Source of the DNA: Corylus avellana
Lineage: Eukaryota; Streptophyta; Magnoliopsida; Fagales; Betulaceae
NCBI RefSeq assembly: GCF_901000735.1
Contig: NC_081545.1
Coordinates: 15,646,963 to 15,710,962 of the forward strand
Direction of reading: 5' to 3'
Length of the DNA stretch: 64,000 nucleotides
The translations under genes were made by a program, and so were the position numbers. Positions 55,485 to 64,000 of the stretch are shown here, piece after piece. Positions within the stretch are counted from its first letter, which is position 1, and every line of letters starts with the position of its first letter. The notes below the pieces were generated by a model. That model was not told where the DNA came from. It saw only the letters and a program-made list of their open reading frames with translations, and made no database searches.

Positions 55485-57974
55485 CTTCACCGTGGCCATA
55501 AACTTGGACTTATCCTGTCGCCCCCAATGCAAAGGCATTTGACCTGTGACAAGGTAGTTTACTATATTAGCAAACCATGGTGCAGTAGTGTGAGCAATGT
55601 GCATCAGTAGCTCATTAGGGAAGGTCTCAGAGATGGGGGTGGCATCTTCCGTGAAATCCACAGTCAACCTAGACAGATGATCAGCCACCACATTTTCGGA
55701 ACCCTTCTTATCCTGAATCTCTATGTCAAATTCTTGCAATAACAAGATCGACTGGATGAGGCGAGATTTAACATCCTTTTTTGGAAAAGGATACTTCAAC
55801 GCTGTATGATCCAAGTAGATAATGACTTTAGATCCTAGCAAGTAGGATCTAAACTTGTCCAAAGTAAAAACGATTTCAAACAACTCCTTTTCAGTTGTGG
55901 AGTAGTTGAGTTGTGTGTCATTGAGTGTCCTACTTGCATAAAAGATGATATGGGGGAGTTTATCAACACGCTGCCCCAAAACAGCTCCGACTGCATAATC
56001 TGACATGTCACACATGATCTCAAATGGCACACCCCAGTTGGGTGACTGAATAATGGGCAGGGCTGGCAATTTTGACACAACCCGACAACCCGACACGAAC
56101 ACGACACGAAATTACCAGGTTTGAGTTTACCTTAAACGGGTTTGGGTCGTAAACGGGTCGACCTGTTTACGACCTGTTTATATTGTGCTTAACGGGTCGT
56201 GTCGCGGGTCACCCACGGGTGACCCGCTAGACAAGTTTAACTTAAAAAAAATAAAAACATGTGGAGACCGTGGGTCATTGGATGCCACTGCTGACTGCCT
56301 CGATTCTGCTACCTACTGCAACGCCTGTTTCAACTTTTCACTAAAAACTGAAATGTTTAATTGTTTATATAAAAAAAACTAAATAAAAAACTGATTTGAA
56401 AATTTGAAATAATGAAAAGCATTCACATTTAGTGTTCACGTGCTTCATATCAGAGATTCAGAATGTTATCGCTAACTGGCCTACTAGAGTCTAGAATTCT
56501 ACCCCTTTACTTAAAAAAAAAAAAAGAGAAATTCTACCACTTTGGCCTTTTCCCTCTTCATCTTTCATTCTTCCTCTTCTATCATCTGCACAGAGTCATA
56601 GACTGCACTCCGCAAACAATACCCATCGGCCATCACCCATGGCGTCTCGCCGTCTCCATCTCTCATTTTCTCTCTCTCTCTTGCGCCGCTCGCGTCTCCA
56701 TCTCGCAGTCCCTCGCTAGCCAGCCTAGCCTCGCCTATCTCTCTCGTGCCGCCGCAGCTCACTAGCCTCACGTCCTCGCCTTTCTCGCATGCCGCCGCCG
56801 CTTCCCTCTTACTCTCTGCTCGCGTCTCTTTCTCCCTCTCACTCCATCTCCGATCTCTCTTTCTCTCTTCTCTTGATCTGATTTTGTCTTATGATGATTT
56901 TTTAGGGTAAAATGCAACCCGATCCGACCCATTATTTTAAACGGGTCTTGTCGGGTGACCTGTAAAAATTGTCGTGTTGGGTGAGCCGACCCGTTAATTA
57001 AATGGGTCGTGTTTGGGTGAAGCTTAAACGGGTCGCGGGTCGCCACGGGTCATAAACGGGTCGACCCGCAGACCCGTTTTGCCAGCCCTAATAATGGGTG
57101 TGGACGTTAGAATCTTCTTCAGATCCCTAAATGCTTTCTTGCAGTCCTCATCAAATGGAAATGGGGCAACCTTGACCAACAACTTGCTTAATGGCCTAGC
57201 GATTTTGCTGAAGTCCTGGATAAATCGCTTGTAAAATCTTGCGTGGCCAAGAAACGAACGAACCTCTTTCATCGTACGTGGGGTTGGAAGGTTGGAGATC
57301 AGATCCACCTTCGCTTTGTCAACCTCAATCCCATGATGAGAGATGACGTGCCCTAGCACAATGCTTTGCTTCACCATGAAGTGGCAGTTCTCCCAATTAA
57401 GCACAAGGTTCTTTTCCTTGCACTGCACTAAGACCAAAGTGAGGCGATGCAGACACTCCTCAAATGAAGAACCGAAGACGGAGAAGTCGTCCATAAAAAT
57501 CTCCAGGAATCACTCTACCATATCTAAGAATATGCTAATCATGCACTTCTGAAAGGTGGCGAATACATTGCATAACCCAAAGGGCATACGACGGTAGACG
57601 AACGTCCCAAAAGGATAGGTAAAAGTCATCTTCTCCTAATCTTTGGGGTCCACAGGGACCTGGTTATATCAAGAATAACAATCCAAAAAGCAATCGTATT
57701 CATGCCCAACCAAGCGCTCCACCATCTGATCAATAAATGGAAGTAGAAAATGATCCTGCCTGGTAGCGGCATTTAGTTTACGGTAGTCAATGCAAACTCT
57801 GCATCCTGATTGAACACGAGTTGAGACCAACTCGTCATCCTTGTTCTTTACTACCGTCAAACTCGCCCCCTTAGGCACTACATGAATTGGGCTTACCCAC
57901 TTGCTGTCAGAAATTGGATAAATGATGCCTTCATCCAATAACTTGATTACTTTTGTTCTCACCACTTCTTGCAT
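55485..57974 (-). pseudogene. Athila reverse transcriptase and RNase H, interrupted by hAT
   Basis: RT begins near 57974 (VIKLLDEGIIYPISDSKWVS, CRVCIDYRKLNAATRQDHFL), has the catalytic FMDDFSVFG (about 57490) and VRSFLGHARFYKRFIQDFSK (about 57240), is split by the hAT insertion (56058-57090), then continues in the same frame with PFEIMCDMSDYAVGAVLGQR and RNase H/connection motifs (FYASRTLNDTQLNYSTTEKE, VADHLSRL). Several nonsense codons (for example after LDCYS) were present independently. The motifs are of the Athila lineage. Confidence 0.8.
56058..57090. mobile_element. Non-autonomous hAT element (1033 bp)
   Basis: Perfect 8-bp duplications ATAATGGG (56050-56057, 57091-57098) flank inverted ends CAGGGCTGGCAA and, opposite strand, TAGGGCTGGCAA, the usual plant hAT terminus. 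Subterminal repeats are GGGTCGTGTCGGG/CGGGTCGACCCG types. The interior (56580-56860) is C/T-rich and has no transposase. It must have been mobilised by a related autonomous element. Confidence 0.9.
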
Positions 57975-58124
57975 GGCTGGGTTAAGCCTTCCCTAGGGCT
58001 CCATCAATGGCTTGGCATTCTCTTTTAAATGTATCTTGTGTATCACCACCGAGGGGCTGATCCCCTTAATATCTTCAATGGTCTAGCCGATAGCCTTCTT
58101 GTCCTCTCTGAAAACATCCAATAA

Positions 58125-58550
58125 CTATTCTTGAGCACCAACCAAATTAGAAGCTACGATCACAGGCAAATAATCCATTGGTTGCTTGTTGATATGAAAA
58201 ATATTCAGCTCCACTGTCACATTGCCAAAGGAGATCTTCATTATCCCCGTCCTACAATTAATCCAGGCGTTGGCCGTAGCTAAGAATGGTCGCCCTAGAA
58301 TTACCAGTATTTGAATCCCAACATTCGAAATCGGCTTTGTGTCTAGCACAATGAAATCCACGGGGAAATAAAACTTATCAACTTTAACCAAGACATCTTC
58401 GATTATTCCCCATGGAACCTTCACTGACCTGTCAGCCAATTGGAGTGTCATCGATGTGGGCTTCAACTCTCCTAACCCCAACTGTAAGTAGATTGAGTAG
58501 GGAAAAGATTCACACTCCCTTTAAGATCCTATAATGCCCTCTCAATACGG
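58125..58550 (-). pseudogene. Athila aspartic protease region
   Basis: The minus strand encodes LKGSVNLFPYSIYLQLGLGE around the expected active site, then LQLADRSVKVPWGIIEDVLV and VILGRPFLATANAWINCRTG, conserved in Athila proteases. The usual DLGASVN active-site triad appears altered (DLKGSVN), and a stop lies close upstream. Confidence 0.65.
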
Positions 58551-58810
58551 CTGACTCCTATCATGCAAGAAATAGTAGGACACCCATAGTCCTTGTACTT
58601 GATGGACAACTTGCATTGCACGATTGAGCTAACCTGCTCGGTCAGGAATGCATTCTTTGGGACATTCGTCTTCCTCTTAACAGTTATCAAGTCCTTGAAG
58701 AACTTGGGATATGACGACACTTGCTGGATGGCATCCAAAAATGGGATATTGATCTGGACTTGCTTGAATACCTCTAGAATGTCCTCAAACTTCCCTCCTT
58801 TCTTAGGTGC

Positions 58811-60569
58811 TTACAACCTTTCAGGGTAAGGTGCTTTAGGCACAAATGACCTAGGAGGGTCCTCAACAGCTGGTTTGGCTTTAGATGGTTCATCATTTCT
58901 CTTCCCTATGTTGCCACTCTCTTGCCTTTGTGGCACAGCAGGGTTCTCTTCTAGCAGAACCACTTGAATGCCCACTTGTCTCCTTGACCTTAGTGTGACA
59001 ATCGATTGCACCTGCTCTTGCCCGTGCGTAGGATCTGATGAACTTCCAACCGCATATTGTCCCTTTGGGTTGGGCGCGGGCAGACTAGGGAACTTTCCCT
59101 TCTCTTTTTCACCCAAGTGACTTGCGATTTGTCCTATTTGACTCTCCAGCTTGGCAATCGCTTGGGTGTTGACCATTGTCGTACTTCTCACTTCATTGAT
59201 GGATTGGCCAGTCATCTTCTTGAAGTTCTTTAGAGTTTCCTCCAACGACTATGAGGCCGACACTGGCGCTTGAATGGGAGTTTGGTAAGCAGGTGATGTT
59301 GCTGGCTGGGCTGAACGACCATAAGTCAGAACCGAAGGAAATTCGGGAGGGTATTGATTGTGAGCATGATGAGGGGCTCCTCCCTGATTCACCGTTTGGT
59401 TCTGCTTCCATGAAAAATTAGGGTGGTTCCGCCACCCTGGATTGTGTGTCTTGGAGAATGGTCCATTTGACTGCTTCCGATAGTTGTTGAAAGCGTTCAC
59501 TTGTTCTATAGGATACTTGGCAAAAGCCGTCGTAGATGGACAATTTGGTGTTAGGTGCATAAGACTAGCACAGATGGAACAGCTATCAACGTTGAAAGTG
59601 TTGGCAGCATTGATGGACTGACCCACAACGAGAGCATCGACCTTCTTGGTGAAGGCTTCTATCTTTATCCTCAAATAGTGTCCTCCTTCATTTCATAGAT
59701 GCCTAATTTCTTGGGAGCACGAGTGGACCGGTCTCGACAACTCGAAAAATCCCACTGCTGTGAGTTGTTGGACAACTTGTCCAATGCCTTATATGCTTCA
59801 TCTCCCGTCAGACTAAAAAAGGCCCGCCGTTCATCGACTCAATCATGCTACTGTTGGATTGGGTCAATCATTGGAAGAAGAACTGAACGAGTCTCCACTT
59901 CTCATATCCATAAGGAGGGCACTTAATCAGTAGATCCTTAAAATGCTCCCAACTCTTAGAAAATTGCTTGTCTTCCTCCTAAGTGAAAGAGCTAATCTCC
60001 TTTGGGCTCTCATTCAGTTTTGACATTGGGAAAAACTTGCTCAACAAGATTTCCTATGATGTAATTGATCATGGTGTGTTGGAATCCAACCATGCCTTGG
60101 CTTTATCGTGCAGGGAGAAAGGGAAAAGTCTAAGGTGGACAAACTCTTCAGAGAAATTCTGAAATTTAAAGGTGGCACAGATGTCCTTGAATTTCTTTAC
60201 ATGACTGTAAGGATTTTCAAGTTTAAGGCCATGGAAGGAGTGTAGAAGTTGGATGACGTGTGGCTTCAAATCAAAGTGGGTGGCATTGGTTGGTGGCAAC
60301 ACTATGCACGAAGGGGAGTTTGTCGCAACTAGTGCAAACAAATCCTTAAGTGATGTGGTGTAGTCCACATTCCAAGCTCTAGCCTGCTCCGCATTTTCAT
60401 CTCTAGCGTGCTCATTCTTAACCCTAGGATGCTGCACATTATGGGGTACGTCTCCCATTTCAACTCTATTCTCACTCTCAACAGGTGCTCTCCGGTTTCT
60501 CCTAAGGGTTCTATCGATGTTGAGATCTAAGGGTAACAAATCTAAGTTCAGGGATCTCCGACCAAGCAT
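58811..60569 (-). pseudogene. Athila gag
   Basis: Begins with a basic N-terminus at 60569, then FDLKPHVIQLLHSFHGLKLE and LRLFPFSLHDKAKAWLDS (capsid, about 60080-60290), a CSICASLMHLTPNC zinc knuckle (about 59550-59590) and the QIGQIASHL coiled region (about 59130). At least three frame breaks or stops (near 60068, 59249 and 58811). The FPFS-KAWL motif is typical of Athila gag. Confidence 0.75.
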
Positions 60570-60599
60570 ACACCAAACAACAAATGCTCAAACAAACTG

Positions 60600-61090
60600 A
60601 CTAAAAAAAAAAAAAAAAATTCACAAAAACGAAGAACAACAAACAAAAGATAATGTAACAAAAATAAACCAAAAGGAAAATGCTAAAACTATACTTAGCT
60701 GCTTCTGGTCTGTTGTTGCTGGCTGCAGAGGTACGCTCAATCGCGGGTAAGCTGCGATTGATCGTAGACGCGCTGGTGCGCTCGAGCAGCAATGGATTGC
60801 GCTCGAGCGTCGGTCTACTGTGCGCTTGCATGCAAGTGTGGAAATGTCGAGCGCATGCGTGCAGATAGTGCTATGATAGGCCCGAGTGCGCTCGAGCGCA
60901 GGTGAGGCAAGCTTGATCGTTGCCAAATCTGCAACAAAACTAAAAAACAACTTTTTTATTTTTTTATTATTTTTTATTTTTTAAGATCAGAATTGTAGAA
61001 GCAACTAAAAATGAAAATAAAATAAAAATTAAAAATTGCAAAAGACAAATAAAACAAAAATCTAACTAACTTGTAGAAAAACAAAATTAA
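60600..61090 (-). mobile_element. Athila leader with palindromes
   Basis: Non-coding leader upstream of gag. CGATCG and CTCGAG-centred motifs lie at 60735-60905 (GCGCTCGAGCAG, GCGCTCGAGCGCAG, GATTGATCG). An expected tRNA-Asp primer site was not found, so this part seems deleted. Confidence 0.6.
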
Positions 61091-62030
61091 TTTAAACTAA
61101 CTCTATTGTAACCTAGTTCCGCAGTTTTGAATTATGTCGTGCAAAATAAAATAAACTAATTACATTGATTAAAAACAATTAACAGAAAAAACTCTAAGGT
61201 TTTCTGAATCCACCTTGCCAAATCAAACGACACATTCTTGCATTTTATACACACAACCGACGAACAATAAGTTTAATACATTGTTCAAATTCGTAGACAT
61301 GCATATTAAATCATTCGATATCCGTTCTCAATCAAATCATTTGATGTATCCATGGATGAAACACAACGAATATAAAACTTTGCATGAATAAAAGACACAA
61401 CATTCAATCAAATGAAATTAATCAAGCAATTGAACTGCATTTGAACAACAATTTCATTAAACATCAAATTGTATACATAAAACGACAATAACGTGATTGT
61501 TTATCAATGACGAGGCTTTATCTTCAATCTTAGTTGAAGGTTTTAGCCTCTCATGATTACAAAACTCATATTAAAATGACTTAAAATCATAAAAACCTAA
61601 AACTTACAACGAGAAACGTAGACAAAGCGTAAGAACGACAACAGGTTAAAAAATGGCTCTAAACGGCGCCTCCCTATGTTTTTATAATAGAAAAGAATGC
61701 ATTATATACTAAAAAATTAGGGTTTCAGCGCTGCCATGTCAGCGTGAGTGGACGCGATCACACTCTAGGTGCGCTCGAGCACACTTGGGTCTTCAGGGCT
61801 TCTGCGGCGCAGCAATTAAGTGCTGCGTGTAGGGTTGACGTGGACGTGCGCTTGATCGTAGTCCTCCTGCGCTCGAGTGCACTTCCAGAAACCTTTAATT
61901 TCCTTGCAATTTCCCCCTTCAATATGCAGTTCTCTCTTAACAACCTGCAAAGCGCTAAGACACTAAAACTAACGAAAATATAATAAAATAACAAAGCTAA
62001 GGGCTTAATAAATACAAGTTAGGGGGCCAA
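61091..62030 (-). repeat. Athila 5' LTR (partial)
   Basis: 61302-62030 matches the 3' LTR (52649-53378); the lower part has no counterpart there because that copy is truncated. The upper end is cut at about 62030, where LINE sequence starts. Lower boundary uncertain. Confidence 0.65.
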
Positions 62031-63090
62031 ATAGGGCAAAAACTAGTGATGTGGAGCATCATAATGCACGTATTTAGGAGGGAGCCCAAAAACCTATCAA
62101 CACTAATGCTACGAATGAATCTATGAGGGGTACAATCGTCTTTATGGTTAGAAGAGATGAGAAGAGAAGTGAAGCTGTGTAGGGTGAAAAATTGGAGGTT
62201 GTTACGGCCTTGATAGCTAGTACACTTCGGGTGGATAACGTAGGGGGTAAAAGGGCTAGTCTCCACATATGGGAAAAATGAGCTAGGGCTGGCTAGAATA
62301 TTCCAAAGGGGACGACGGCGAGTCGAGCAGAGGGAGGCACCCGTAAGGTTGAGGTCCTGGGATATGGTGACATCCAAGAAAAAAATAGAAAGAAAGGAAA
62401 GCGGCAAGGGGTAGCTGACAACGAAGATGAAGTGGCGGTGGTTGTTGAACAGCCGTGCCGAGCACCATGAGTATCCTAAGTTGGAACTGTCAGGGGCTTG
62501 GGAACCCCCGAACAGTTCGAGACCTTTGCCGCCTGGTAAAGGAAAATAAGCCCAATTGGTTTTCTTAAAAGAAACCAAACTGCGGGCTCACCGTTTGGAA
62601 ACCATCGAAGTTTGGACGGGTTTCAACAGTGTGTTTGCAGTTGACTGTGTAGTAAGGAGTGGTGGATTGGCACTTCTATGTAGGTCGGACATTTTGGTGG
62701 ATATCCAAAACTATAGTAGACGACATATTAATGCCATTGTGAAGTCGAAAGAAGTCGGGAAGTAGTTGAAATTCATAGGGTTCAACGGCTATTCTGAGGT
62801 GGGAAAAAGAAAGGAATCATGGAATCTTCTATGTTTCCTCTGCTCTTTTCAACCGAATGGGTGGCTATGCATGGGGGATTTCAACGAAATCCTAGACGAC
62901 TTTGAAAAATTTGGGGAACACTGGAAACCAAGAAGTCAAATGCAGGAGTTTCAACTCTCTTTGGAACGAAGTAACTTGAAGGATCTTGGATATGTGGGCT
63001 CTAAGTACACGTGGAGTAATAAGAGGGAGGGAAATCAAGACATTAGAAAAAGGCTGGACCGTGCTTTGGGAAATTCAATTTGGTAGGATA
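62031..63090 (+). pseudogene. LINE (L1-type): ORF1 tail and ORF2 endonuclease fragment
   Basis: ORF2 starts with an ATG at 62467 (MSILSWNCQGLGNPRTVRDL), the standard start of plant L1 apurinic-like endonuclease, and continues across an in-frame TAA (about 62566) with LKETKLRAHRLE, a stop at 62763, then CMGDFNEILDDFEKFGEHW and LKDLGYVGSKYTWSNKREGN. RT is missing because an LTR interrupts at 63096. Upstream, 62031-62466, lies a remnant of ORF1 without a clear frame. Confidence 0.8.
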
Positions 63091-63095
63091 TGTAC

Positions 63096-64000
63096 TGTTG
63101 TGCAACTATCCACCTAAATTAATAAGCAAATAATTGTACGTTTTACTCGCAAGTGCACAAGATCAAAACGATAGTATAGAAAGCAAGTACGAGATCATTC
63201 CCAAGAGGATTGCTATAATTATGCTTAAAAGAAATTCCTTATTTAATTAACTGAATTGAACAAGATCATAGATTGAATTTAAATAATAAGAATAAAAGGG
63301 TAGGGTTTTGATATCCACCACTAACTATACTCGAATAAGATAAACAATATACTAATGTTCCAATTATATCAAGATACCTAATGGTTGCCAACCTAAGGGC
63401 ATGATATCTACTCTTTAAGCTATTGATTTGCCTAAGCAAGGAATTGGGCATGGCGTCTACAATAATTCTTTTCTCTCTCAAAGGATTTAGTATGACACTA
63501 AGTTGTTCTTCAAGAAAGCATAAATCTATAAAAATCGACAACCACATGAAGTAGGGCATGGTATCTACTCCCGGTTCTTCATGTTGATTAATCCAAGAAC
63601 CTGTGATGGGGTTCTTTTGTCACTTTATTAAGCCCAAGACTCGGTCATCTAAATTGACTTAATTAACAAGTCCATACCACATGCACATGATGATCAAGCA
63701 TATTCATGTGAGGAAAGAAATAAATAGGAAGTAATCAAGTTAAGTATCCAAAATATAATTGTGGCGAATGCGCCAATATTGAAATCCTAAAGAGACATGA
63801 TTAGGGCTTCAATCGAGCCCTAAATAAAGTAATAGCTACACATAATTTGGATGAGAATCATCCTCATAAAAAGAAAATAAAAAGGAAGAGAAGAAAAACC
63901 GATAAACCCTTCTAGCCTCTAAATCTTCTCCCAAAGCTTGAGTCTACTTCTCTATCTTCTCTCCTTCCAAATTGGTTGAATTGAGGGTCTATTTATAGAG
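63096..64000 (-). repeat. Athila-type LTR, third related copy (runs off the window)
   Basis: Starts TGTTGTGCAACTATCCACCT on the plus strand and follows the same order of motifs as the LTR at 1687-2970 (AATTGTACGTTTTACT, GCAAGTGCACAAG, AGGGTTTTGATATCCACCAC, CGAGGACCC-like middle, TCTATTTATAGAG), but with clearly more differences. It lies in the LINE with TGTAC at its left edge as a possible 5-bp duplication; the other side is outside the window. Confidence 0.7.

Noticed and set aside
61997..62578. 193-codon frame on the minus strand
   Set aside because: It overlaps the LINE ORF1/ORF2 junction in antisense and shows no family motif.

Overview
The window reads as plant nuclear DNA, most likely from a woody eudicot (lineage inferred; species not determinable). 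It is AT-rich and intron-bearing. It is dominated by nested LTR retrotransposons, Mutator-like and hAT DNA transposons and MITEs. The few host genes are plant-specific: BDA1-like ankyrin/PGG membrane proteins, DICER-LIKE 3 fragments and a small glycine/cysteine-rich membrane protein. Three runs of exactly 100 N (4416-4515, 20534-20633, 46352-46451) are scaffold gaps.

Layout. 1-3558: Athila-type Ty3 sequence on the minus strand, with one LTR flanked by both a primer-binding side and a polypurine side. 3567-4620: broken hAT transposase. 5102-7250: an old inverted-repeat element holding a younger Pack-MULE (6060-7215) with a captured acidic coding fragment. 7290-41800: a segmentally duplicated cluster. 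Its repeating unit, read on the minus strand, is a DCL3 3'-fragment, then a two-exon BDA1-like gene, then a conserved downstream block. Copy 1 (15479-17124) and copy 2 (22754-24350) look intact; copy 3 (38224-39868) carries two frame-disrupting indels. Copy 1's downstream block was hit by a second Pack-MULE (7808-14677) that carries pieces of an FKBP-type immunophilin and a DUF936 gene and was itself invaded by a Tat-type Ty3 element (8723-14208). A larger DCL3 pseudogene (27055-30370) contains a small TRIM-like LTR element in an intron and is cut at its upstream end by a Ty1/copia element (30371-35658). 42027-46500: copia remnant, a second Athila LTR and a LINE fragment. 46900-52600: mostly non-coding with several MITEs and one probable host gene (50374-50604, plus strand). 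52649-62030: a degenerate Athila element (gag, protease, RT, RNase H, integrase order on the minus strand) with a hAT insertion inside its reverse transcriptase. 62031-63090: 5' part of a LINE ORF2, interrupted by another Athila-like LTR that runs off the window.

How it fits together. Only Ank1, Ank2 and the small membrane protein look capable of encoding products. BDA1-like ankyrin proteins are linked to plant immune signalling, and such loci typically expand in tandem, as here. The DCL3-derived pieces are not functional dicer genes but travel with the ankyrin units. The most unusual observations are the two Pack-MULEs with exact 9-bp target duplications, a GC-AG intron kept in all three ankyrin paralogues, the repeated spread of DCL3 fragments, and recurrent CGATCG-centred palindromes in the Athila family. 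All calls were made by reading the sequence; no database search was possible.
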